Part shown: positions 57,062 through 64,000 of the stretch, in pieces
Numbering within the stretch: the stretch's first letter is position 1
Layout of the letters: every line of letters starts with the position of its first letter
Source of the DNA: Pseudomonadota bacterium
GTDB taxonomy: Bacteria > Desulfobacterota > Desulfobulbia > Desulfobulbales > Desulfocapsaceae
Assembly: GCA_018821985.1 (NCBI GenBank)
Contig: JAHJKP010000008.1
Coordinates: 1 to 64,000, forward strand
Direction: 5' to 3'
Length of the DNA: 64,000 nt
Notes under the pieces: generated by a model
Seen by the model: only the letters and a program-made list of their open reading frames with translations
What the model was told of the DNA's origin: nothing
The model's database searches: none
Translations under genes and position numbers: made by a program

Positions 57062-57924
57062 TTCATCATCCCATATCGAACCAGAACCCGTTGGGCAATG
57101 ACATTGAGAATAAAGGTCACCGCCAGCAGCACCAAGCCAATCCAGAACAGGGCCTGATAATGCAGACTGCCAAAAGAGACCTCACCCATTTCCGCGGCAA
57201 TGGTCGCGGTCATAGTCCGCACCGGGGCCAGCGGCGACCAGGTCATGATCGCAGAGTTTCCGGTAACCATAAGCACGGCCATGGTCTCACCGATCACCCG
57301 GCCCACACCGAGCATGATCGCAGCGATAATTCCAGGCAAAGCGGCAGGAATAATTACCTGAAAGATGGTCTGCAGGTCACTGGCGCCCAAGGCCTGAGAG
57401 GCATCCTTATAGGCGCGCGGCACACTCATGATAGCATCTTCGGACAGGGTGATCACCGTGGGAATGGCCATCAGAGTCAGCAGCATGGCTCCGGTCAAGG
57501 CACTCAACCCGGTGCCGAGCCCAAAAAGATTTTTGATCAACGGCGCCAGAACCACCAGACCGAAAAAGCCCAGGACCACCGACGGGATACTGGCCAGCAA
57601 CTCAATAAAGGGTTTCAGGATCTCCCGTTCCACGGGACTGGCAATCTCGGCAATATAGATAGCGCCCAGAACGGACAGGGGAATGGTGAAGAGCATGGAC
57701 AGCCCGGTCACCAGGGCAGAGCCGGTCACCAGGGACAGGATACCAAAATGTTCCTGGACAAAGGAGACAGGAATCCATTGACGATCAATCAGCGCACCAA
57801 GCCCAGGCTTCAGGGCAAAGGGGGCGGACTCCTTCATCAGAAAGATAAAGATGAGCGCAACAAGAAAAATACTGGTTGAGGCCGCGCTCAGCATCAAAAG
57901 ACGCATGGCCTTGTCTTTCCACAT
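57058..57924 (-). CDS. pstC: Phosphate ABC transporter permease PstC
   Basis: The 288-residue product has six membrane helices and the permease loop DASQALGASDLQTIFQVIIPAALPG (key piece: QALGASDLQTIFQV). LASIPSVVLGFFGLVVLAP matches PstC. It pairs with PstA. It starts 5 bases after the pstS stop, so expression is tightly linked to the binding protein gene. Confidence 0.95.
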   Translation of the reverse strand: MWKDKAMRLLMLSAASTSIFLVALIFIFLMKESAPFALKPGLGALIDRQWIPVSFVQEHFGILSLVTGSALVTGLSMLFTIPLSVLGAIYIAEIASPVEREILKPFIELLASIPSVVLGFFGLVVLAPLIKNLFGLGTGLSALTGAMLLTLMAIPTVITLSEDAIMSVPRAYKDASQALGASDLQTIFQVIIPAALPGIIAAIMLGVGRVIGETMAVLMVTGNSAIMTWSPLAPVRTMTATIAAEMGEVSFGSLHYQALFWIGLVLLAVTFILNVIAQRVLVRYGMMK

Positions 57925-57929
57925 AGACG

Positions 57930-58826
57930 TTATTTTACGGAGATATAACCGGTTTCCGTCACAATCTTCTGACCGGCAGCACTGAGTGAGAAATCGATAA
58001 AGGCCTGCACCTCTGGAGAGGCACTGCCATTGGTGTACAGATAGAGAGGCCGGGCCACCGGATAGTGACCAGCACGCACCGTTTCATCACTCGGCAAAAC
58101 GGCCGCAGCATCATCTGCAGATTTGACCGCCACTATTTTTACCTTGGTTTTCGCATCAAGGGCATAAGCCAGACCAACATAGGCGATAGCTCCCTGATCT
58201 GCTTGCACCGACTGCACCAGAGCAGAGGTCCCTGCCAGGAGCCTGGCCTTGGGCGTATAATCCGCCTTCTTGAGTACATGCTCCTGAAAAAAGACAAAGG
58301 TACCGGAGCTTGATTCTCTGGAGAGCACAATAATGGGCAGATCAGAACCACCCACATCCTTCCAGTTAGCATATTCGCCGATAAAAATCTTGCGAAGCTG
58401 CTCCATGGAAAGATCGGCGACCGAGTTTGCCGGATTGACAATAATTGCCAAGCCGTCACGGGCCACAGTATGCTCCACAAGATCAATTTTTTTCTGAACA
58501 GCAAGTTCTTTTTCCTTGCCTTGAATCTCACGGGAAGAGGCGCAGATATCTGTAGTTCCATTGAGCAGGGCGGCAATGCCCGTACCTGATCCGCCGCCAG
58601 TGACCGATATCTGGCTGTCAGGATGCTGGGCCATGAACTGCTCCGCCCAGGAGCTGGTGAGATGCACCATGGTATCAGAGCCCTTCACGCTGATCATCTT
58701 CTGTGAGCTGGTCCCGCTCGCCGACTCTCCCTTCGCTGGTTCTTTCTTACCGGAATCACAAGACGCCTGCAACAGCAGAAGAAGAACGGCAATCCCAGTA
58801 AGTATTCTCTTGATGCCCATAATCAT
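57930..58826 (-). CDS. pstS: Phosphate-binding lipoprotein PstS
   Basis: From ATG 58826 the product is 298 residues. It has a lipoprotein signal (LLLQASC, Cys near 25) and a periplasmic binding domain. The SVKGSDTMVHL, GGGSGTGIAALLNGTTDIC and RESSSGTFVFF loops contact phosphate through Ser, Thr and Arg. A GGGGTG ribosome binding site precedes the start; an upstream ATG at 58877 is less likely. It captures phosphate for the PstCAB permease and is the first gene of the operon, behind a consensus promoter. Confidence 0.93.
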   Translation of the reverse strand: MIMGIKRILTGIAVLLLLLQASCDSGKKEPAKGESASGTSSQKMISVKGSDTMVHLTSSWAEQFMAQHPDSQISVTGGGSGTGIAALLNGTTDICASSREIQGKEKELAVQKKIDLVEHTVARDGLAIIVNPANSVADLSMEQLRKIFIGEYANWKDVGGSDLPIIVLSRESSSGTFVFFQEHVLKKADYTPKARLLAGTSALVQSVQADQGAIAYVGLAYALDAKTKVKIVAVKSADDAAAVLPSDETVRAGHYPVARPLYLYTNGSASPEVQAFIDFSLSAAGQKIVTETGYISVK

Positions 58827-59182
58827 TTCACCCCTTTTATACATTCTTTCCGGTTCCATGGCTAAACCCTTCAGCACTCAGCCGAGAGCTTAGCTCTCTC
58901 ATCAGAGTTGTCCGAAACATTTTTTTAATTAAAAACTAACATTGGTATTATACTCAACAGCTGTCACCCCTGTCAATGTCAACCCTTTTACCCGGTTCGT
59001 TTCTTTTTACAAGCTCTTACAACAGCTTTGACAAACGAACTTCTGTTTTTTCTTACCCCTTGCGTCAGGATAGCCAGAGACGGCAGCAGAGTGCCGCTCA
59101 ATCCAAGGATCGCCCCGAGGGAAAGTGCGCCCCATATGCCGTACGCTTATCCCGGTAACAATATGATTGTACGACCAGCGAC
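58827..59182. other. Region between pstS and corA
   Basis: This 356-base stretch contains the pst promoter and its 5' leader, which includes a small hairpin (AGAGCTTAGCTCT, about 58889-58901). The remaining part, about 59000-59180, lies downstream of corA. It contains only short frames without family resemblance or ribosome binding sites. No gene was recognised. Confidence 0.5.
58947..58976 (-). promoter_or_regulatory. Consensus promoter of the pst operon
   Basis: On the minus strand TTGACA (58976-58971) and TATAAT (58952-58947) are perfect hexamers 18 bp apart, about 120 bases upstream of pstS. Three TGTCA units (58962-58966, 58971-58975, 58977-58981 on the plus strand) overlap and flank the -35. 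They resemble parts of a Pho box, but the spacing is irregular (9 and 6 bp instead of 11). PhoB-type control is therefore likely but unproven. Confidence 0.6.
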
Positions 59183-60247
59183 TTACAACCACCCCCGTCT
59201 CTTGAAAAATCTGATCATCACCACAGCCACCAGCAGCAGGACTGCCCAGAAGACAAAATAACTGTATTTATAATGAAGCTCAGGAAGATACTCAAAATTT
59301 GTCCCATAGATCCCGGCAATGAAAGTCAAAGGAATGAAGATTGCCGAAAAGATGGTCAAGACCTTCATGATCTCATTTAACTTGTTACTCACTCCGGTAT
59401 TGTAGATATTCAGATAATCAAAAAGCATCTCACGATAGGTGTCAACAATCTCAACCGACTGCAAGGCCAAGCCCTGCATATCCTTGAGAAAAGGATCCGT
59501 CTTATCGCTTATCAGCTCCGAATCCAGAAAGCTCAACTGCTGAGTGAGCTCCCTGAACGGCCTGACAGCCTTGCGGATATAGCTCATCTCCCTTTTATAG
59601 CGGATGATCTTTTCCAGTACCGCCTGACCGGGACCGAACAGGACCTCTTCCTCAAGCTCCTCCACCTGCTCCCCCAATCGTTCGATGATAAAGATATAGT
59701 TGTCAACGACGGTATCGAGCAGGGCATAAGCAAGATAATCAATCCCTTCCCCCCTGATCCGCCCTTTCTGCCTGCGGATTCTCTCCCGCACCGGTTCAAA
59801 GGTATCACCCGGCTGCTCCTGAAAGGTCAGAAGAAAATTCGGCCCCAGCACCATGCTCAACTGTTCACCCACAACCTGCTCCTGATCCTGGTCAAAATGC
59901 AGCATCTTGACCACCAGGAAGATACAGTCATCATATTCCTCCACCTTGGGCCGTTGTCCGGTATGGACAATATCCTCCAGAATCAGGGGATGGAGCTCAA
60001 AGCTCCTGCCGATCTCCATGATCAGATCCGTGTCATGCACGCCGTCAACATTGATCCAGGTGGCAGTATCTGTTTTCTTGAAACTCGCCCCCTCCGCCAG
60101 ATCTTGCAGTTCCAGTTCCCGCAGATTGCCATGATCATAATCCATAACCGTGACCCTGGCCTGCTCCATCTTCTGACTGCCAACAAAAACAACAGAACCC
60201 GGCGAGCGATGCAGGCTTGCCTCATTTTTTTTCAGAAATCGCGCCAT
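59183..60247 (-). CDS. corA: CorA-family divalent metal transporter
   Basis: The 354-residue product has the large N-terminal cytoplasmic domain, a long stalk helix (about 200-290) and two C-terminal membrane helices. The signature that normally reads YGMNF at the end of the first helix is YGTNF, so the Met of the GMN selectivity motif is Thr. The PEL tail (EYLPELHYKYSY) is otherwise normal. An AAGGAGAG ribosome binding site precedes the ATG by about 7 bases. It probably transports magnesium or cobalt, but the altered motif makes the ion uncertain. Confidence 0.9.
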   Translation of the reverse strand: MARFLKKNEASLHRSPGSVVFVGSQKMEQARVTVMDYDHGNLRELELQDLAEGASFKKTDTATWINVDGVHDTDLIMEIGRSFELHPLILEDIVHTGQRPKVEEYDDCIFLVVKMLHFDQDQEQVVGEQLSMVLGPNFLLTFQEQPGDTFEPVRERIRRQKGRIRGEGIDYLAYALLDTVVDNYIFIIERLGEQVEELEEEVLFGPGQAVLEKIIRYKREMSYIRKAVRPFRELTQQLSFLDSELISDKTDPFLKDMQGLALQSVEIVDTYREMLFDYLNIYNTGVSNKLNEIMKVLTIFSAIFIPLTFIAGIYGTNFEYLPELHYKYSYFVFWAVLLLVAVVMIRFFKRRGWL

Positions 60248-60637
60248 ACGTCTCTCTCCTTAAGGGCCGTTAATAAATAACTTGCTCTTTTATAACTATT
60301 TCGTTGTGCAGGCCATGAATGGCCTCGTATCGATTGCTCCATGGACAGATAAAAAAGCTCTGTCGGTATTCAAATACTATCGCCAGATGCAGAAAAGAAC
60401 AAGCGGATCTCTCCTCTCCAGCTCGGTAGAATACGTTGACAGCACGCAAACAACAGAAACGCCTGACAGAAATTGCCGACAACATCCGCAGCAGCCACTT
60501 TTGACCAAAGACGCCTCCAACACTCCTTTTTTGTCACAGAATTATTGCAATCGCATCAAAGATGTGGCACAAGTTCTATTCTTTAAAGAGAGCGCCGCTG
60601 AGAAGCGGTTTCATCGAAGATGACAAGGAGCACTTAC
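60248..60637. other. Divergent region between corA and the Na/Pi transporter
   Basis: This 390-base stretch lies between two divergent transporter genes and should hold both promoters. The longest reading frames in it (about 113 codons plus, 71 codons minus) overlap each other, have low-complexity composition and match no family, so they are not called. No clear promoter pair was seen. Confidence 0.4.
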
Positions 60638-62323
60638 ATGGCAGTAGCGAATATAATAATCACGGTGCTGGGCGGGCTGGCACTGTTTTTGTTCGGCATG
60701 AAAACCATGAGCGATGGTCTGCAGAAAGTGGCAGGGCCAACCATGCGAACCATTCTCTCCAAAATGACGGGAAACCGTTTTTCGGGCGTTTTCACGGGCA
60801 CGCTGATCACCTCTATGGTTCAGTCTTCGAGTGCCACCACGGTGATGCTTATCAGTTTTGTAAGCGCTGAGCTGCTGACGCTGCCCCAGGCCGTCGGGGT
60901 CGTCATGGGCGCCAACATCGGCACCACCATGACCGGCTGGATTGTGGCACTTTTCGGATTCAAATTTAAAATAATTCTGCTCTCTTTTCCCGCTATTTTC
61001 CTGGGATTTCTACCCCGATTGCTCGGCATGCACAAGCTGGTGGACTGGGGCGAGGTGCTGCTGGGTTTCGGCGTGCTCTTTCTGGGGCTCGACTTCATGA
61101 AGGAATCTGCTGAAAGCCTCAAGGATTCCGCAGCCATCCTCGCCTTTGTCCAATCGGTAGATGCCTCCACCTTGCTTCACCGGTTGGGGGCAGTGGCCGT
61201 CGGAGCGATCATAACCATGATTATTCAATCCTCTTCGGCCACCATGACCATCACTATGACCCTGGCCGCGCAGGGCATCATTGATGTGCCTTCGGCCTGT
61301 GCACTGGTTCTCGGGGAAAACATCGGCACCACGATCACTGCCAACCTTGCCGCTCTGGGGGCCTCCCGCGAGGCCAAGCAGACGGCAATTTCTCACTCCA
61401 TTTTCAACCTGTTCGGGGCCCTCTGGGCCATACTACTATTTAATCCTTATCTTCAGCTCATCGATACTATTGTTCCCGGAGAATTGATGGATTCGTCCAC
61501 CGGCACGGCGATTTCTATGGTAGCCCTGGCAGCCCATGTAGCCATGTTTCACACCCTATTTAACGTCATCAACACCGGCCTATGCCTTCCATTTGTCAAG
61601 CAGATCGCCTGGGCTGCCAGCAAGATCATTCCCTCTGACCCCCTCAAACATCGCCCTATTCTTCAGTACCTGGACCCCCATGTGGTCAGTTCACCGCCCA
61701 TGGCACTGCACGCCGTGCGTCTGGAAGTACGCAACATGACCAAGGAGGTCAATTCCATGCTCGACAAGGTGCTTCAGCTTATCGAATCACCCGTTGCCAA
61801 AATGGGACTCGTAGCCGATGCCATCAGTCAATCGGAAAACAAGGTAGATTATCTTGAAAAAGAGATCGTCCAATATCTGGTGATCATCACCCAGGGCGAA
61901 ACGTCACGCAGCGAAGCCCGTGAGATCACCGGCCTGATCGGTGCAGTCCACTACATTGAGCGCATCGGCGATCGCTGTGAGGCCTTGCACAAACTGCTGG
62001 CCCGGCGCTATGATCAGAAAATTGAGCAATCTGAAGAAGCGACAAAACAGCTTCTGGAGATCGGCAACACCACTCGACAGTTCATGCGGCTCATCGCCGA
62101 CAATCTGGAACATCCCTCCCCGGAAATCATGGTCACCGCCCATGGGCTGGAAAAGGCCATTGATGAAATGCGCACTCGTATGCGCGACAGCCATATTTCC
62201 CGTCTCAACGAGCAGTGCTGTTCCGTTGCCAGTGGCCTGATGTTCATAGACATGCTCAGCTCTTTTGAAAAAATCGGCGATCACGCCTACAGCGTGGCCC
62301 AAATACTGGGCGGCGAGCATTGA
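60638..62323 (+). CDS. Na/Pi cotransporter family protein with PhoU-like C-terminal domain
   Basis: From ATG 60638, which follows AAGGAG by 7 bases, the product is 561 residues. It has two inverted Na/Pi-cotransporter repeats with the duplicated QSSSATTVMLISFV and QSSSATMTITMTLA motifs and GENIGTTITANLAALGAS. A helical PhoU-like domain (about 360-560, HYIERIGDRCEAL, EKIGDHAYSVAQ) follows. It probably moves phosphate with sodium, or exports it. Its location beside the pst operon suggests shared phosphate control. A start 18 bases upstream lacks the ribosome binding site spacing. Confidence 0.9.
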   Translation: MAVANIIITVLGGLALFLFGMKTMSDGLQKVAGPTMRTILSKMTGNRFSGVFTGTLITSMVQSSSATTVMLISFVSAELLTLPQAVGVVMGANIGTTMTGWIVALFGFKFKIILLSFPAIFLGFLPRLLGMHKLVDWGEVLLGFGVLFLGLDFMKESAESLKDSAAILAFVQSVDASTLLHRLGAVAVGAIITMIIQSSSATMTITMTLAAQGIIDVPSACALVLGENIGTTITANLAALGASREAKQTAISHSIFNLFGALWAILLFNPYLQLIDTIVPGELMDSSTGTAISMVALAAHVAMFHTLFNVINTGLCLPFVKQIAWAASKIIPSDPLKHRPILQYLDPHVVSSPPMALHAVRLEVRNMTKEVNSMLDKVLQLIESPVAKMGLVADAISQSENKVDYLEKEIVQYLVIITQGETSRSEAREITGLIGAVHYIERIGDRCEALHKLLARRYDQKIEQSEEATKQLLEIGNTTRQFMRLIADNLEHPSPEIMVTAHGLEKAIDEMRTRMRDSHISRLNEQCCSVASGLMFIDMLSSFEKIGDHAYSVAQILGGEH

Positions 62324-62399
62324 GCTGCCGCTTGCAGTTGGGGTTACCGCAGATTTCCCTGCATAGTCATGCTCCAGGCTCCTGACTGCCGACAAACAC

Positions 62400-62765
62400 T
62401 CACGTCCCCATGATCCTGGAGCGAAACAGAAAAAAGACCGCGCCCAGCAGACAAATCCCGGCCCACAGATAATCCAGAGACAATTTCTCTTTCACGTAAA
62501 AGAGAGAAAAGGGGATAAAGACCGACAGGGTCACCACCTCCTGGAGGATTTTCAACTGGCCCACATTCATGACCTGATGGCCGATGCGGTTGGCGGGAAC
62601 CTGAAGCAGATATTCGAACAGGGCTATCCCCCAACTCGCCAAGGCCGCAAAAATCCATGTCCGGTGAGCCATATTCGTCAAATGACCATACCAGGCAAAG
62701 GTCATGAACACATTGCTGCAACAGAGTAAAATCAAGGTGACAATATAAGGGTTCATTTTGTCCAT
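62400..62765 (-). CDS. Small DMT-family (DUF486) membrane protein
   Basis: The 121-residue product has four membrane helices and the pattern of DUF486 proteins (NVFMTFAWYGHL, YLLQVPANRIGHQ, GQLKILQEVVTLSVF). These are single-domain relatives of drug/metabolite transporters, probably working as dimers. No substrate is known. It is a single-gene unit convergent with the Na/Pi transporter and divergent from nhaA. Confidence 0.85.
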   Translation of the reverse strand: MDKMNPYIVTLILLCCSNVFMTFAWYGHLTNMAHRTWIFAALASWGIALFEYLLQVPANRIGHQVMNVGQLKILQEVVTLSVFIPFSLFYVKEKLSLDYLWAGICLLGAVFFLFRSRIMGT

Positions 62766-62991
62766 ACACCTTATTTATCCTTCAACAATCAACACGAACA
62801 ATTCAAGCCAGCGGTTTCCTATTAAAACATCTGACCTGGGGTGTCAATCAACGAGAATGGGCAGCCATTAAGAAGATGGCTATTACGATAGACATCTTGA
62901 TAGAACCTGATAAGATTCTTTTATTAGAAATCATCTTCCTGAATAAGCCGGTCAAGGCTCATTTTCTTCTTTGGCGACAGAGGCGTCTTCC

Positions 62992-64000
62992 ATGACACTG
63001 AGAAATGATAGCGATTGCGGCCAGAACCTCTCGCAACTGGAACTGACCTTTCAACGGATCAAGACACCTCTTGATAAATTTATCCATTATGATGCCGCCT
63101 CGGGCCTCCTGCTCATGGGATGTACCATCCTGGCCCTGATCCTGGCCAACACCTCCCTGGCTGGCTCTTATGAGCATATCCGCCATACCGTCATCACCCT
63201 GCAACTTGGTTCATTTAGTTTAAGCCATAGCCTCCACCATTGGATCAATGACGGCCTGATGGCCCTCTTCTTTTTTCTGGTGGGACTGGAGATTAAACGG
63301 GAGATCCTAGTGGGCGAACTCGCCAGTCTGCGCCAGGCCCTCCTGCCCATTGGCGCAGCCCTGGGCGGCATGATCATCCCTGCCCTGTTCTATGCCGCCA
63401 TCAATAAAGACGGAATTGGCGCGGGAGGCTGGGCTGTCCCCATGGCCACCGATATCGCCTTTGCCGTAGGCACCCTTGTACTCCTTGGCAAACGGGTACC
63501 AAAAGCATTATTTGGCTTTCTTCTGGCCTTGGCCATTGTTGATGACCTTGGCGCCATCCTGGTCATTGCCTTCTTTTATACCAAGACCATTGACCAGCAT
63601 ATGCTCCTTTGGGCAGCCTTTATTTTTTCCCTGCTCATCGGCTGTAATCGTGTGGGAATTCGGAAACCACTCCCCTACTTTCTTCTGGGTGGTCTCCTCT
63701 GGCTTGCCCTGCTCAATTCGGGAATCCATGCCACCCTGGCTGGGGTTCTCACCGCCTTGACCGTACCTGCAAGCCCCAGGTGTCATCCGTCAAAATCCAT
63801 TGAGATAATGTCCAACTTGCTCAAACGATTTGACAAGGTTCACGAACCAGGCAGGACCATAGTCGGTAACACCAAGGCCCAGGGCGTCCTGCAGAATCTG
63901 GAAGACTCCATCCACAATATGGCATCTCCACTCCAGCGCCTGGAGCTTCATCTCCACCCATGGAGCGCTTTTCTGATTATTCCACTTTTTGCCCTGGCCA
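62992..64000 (+). CDS. nhaA: Na+/H+ antiporter NhaA, truncated by window end
   Basis: About 336 residues are visible before the window ends. The NhaA signature is clear: DGLMALFFFLVGLEIKRE, PMATDIAFAVG with the transport Asp, and AIVDDLGAILVIA with the paired Asp residues that bind Na+. NhaA exchanges internal Na+ for external H+ and supports growth in salty or alkaline settings. The ATG at 62992 has an AGAGG site about 9 bases upstream. The C-terminal helices lie outside the window. Confidence 0.95.
   Translation, partial: MTLRNDSDCGQNLSQLELTFQRIKTPLDKFIHYDAASGLLLMGCTILALILANTSLAGSYEHIRHTVITLQLGSFSLSHSLHHWINDGLMALFFFLVGLEIKREILVGELASLRQALLPIGAALGGMIIPALFYAAINKDGIGAGGWAVPMATDIAFAVGTLVLLGKRVPKALFGFLLALAIVDDLGAILVIAFFYTKTIDQHMLLWAAFIFSLLIGCNRVGIRKPLPYFLLGGLLWLALLNSGIHATLAGVLTALTVPASPRCHPSKSIEIMSNLLKRFDKVHEPGRTIVGNTKAQGVLQNLEDSIHNMASPLQRLELHLHPWSAFLIIPLFALA

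Noticed and set aside
57091-57879. 262-codon plus-strand frame opposite pstC
   Set aside because: Low-complexity Gly/His/Gln-rich translation typical of the antisense of a GC-rich membrane-protein gene; pstC is unmistakable.
60282-60623. 113-codon frame upstream of the Na/Pi transporter
   Set aside because: Composition is irregular, there is no family match and no ribosome binding site; the region is better explained as divergent regulatory DNA.

Overview
The window looks like chromosomal DNA from an anaerobic Gram-negative bacterium, most likely a Desulfobacterota (deltaproteobacterial) lineage related to Desulfobulbales. The signs are LPS genes (kdsA, kdsC, lptC), a double-cubane iron-sulfur reductase with its ATP-dependent activator, two radical-SAM proteins, a U32-type iron-sulfur protein, and a Pst/PhoU phosphate system. 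This assignment is by gene content only; no rRNA gene is present.

Layout. 1-3.3 kb is an accessory patch. It holds a truncated gene at the left edge, an AT-rich acyltransferase that appears to be a single integron gene cassette with its own attC site, and a Fic-domain protein with operator-like repeats over its promoter. 3.3-17.9 kb is a biosynthetic cluster: a U32 protein and a methyltransferase on the minus strand, then on the plus strand a FabZ-like hotdog protein, an acyl carrier protein, two paralogous radical-SAM enzymes, two ketosynthases, a YbgC-like thioesterase, a PKS-type double-hotdog dehydratase, a family-25-like glycosyltransferase, an MMPL exporter fused to a methyltransferase, and a membrane-anchored polysaccharide deacetylase. 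It resembles aryl-polyene-type clusters in its ketosynthase/dehydratase/thioesterase/MMPL core. I see no ammonia lyase, AMP ligase or ketoreductase in it, and the radical-SAM pair plus U32 protein are unusual. This is the best candidate in the window for an undescribed system, possibly making an unusual polyunsaturated or cyclised, membrane-exported lipid.

17.9-31.3 kb is mostly housekeeping: a secreted transglutaminase-like protein, the double-cubane reductase and activator, a Fur-box-preceded secreted MsrAB, and the pyrG-kdsA-kdsC-lptC unit interrupted by a secreted subtilisin. These are followed by trmO, a FabI-like enoyl reductase and an FAD oxidoreductase. 31.4-54.6 kb is a Wzx/Wzy-type exopolysaccharide locus. 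Its plus-strand arm has a secreted S74-chaperone protein, a GH9 glycanase, a DUF1972 glycosyltransferase, an initiating phosphoglycosyltransferase and an acyltransferase. Its minus-strand arm has an AAA-SPOR ATPase, a Wza-like lipoprotein, a GumC/Wzz-like protein, a CpsD-like ATPase, Wzy, glycosyltransferases, a deacetylase-like protein, Wzx and a secreted unknown; galE lies beside it.

54.7-62.3 kb concerns phosphate and divalent-metal transport: pstSCAB-phoU behind a consensus promoter, corA, and an Na/Pi cotransporter with a PhoU-like tail. The window ends in a small DMT-family membrane protein and a truncated nhaA. No tRNA, rRNA, CRISPR array or complete insertion sequence was recognised.
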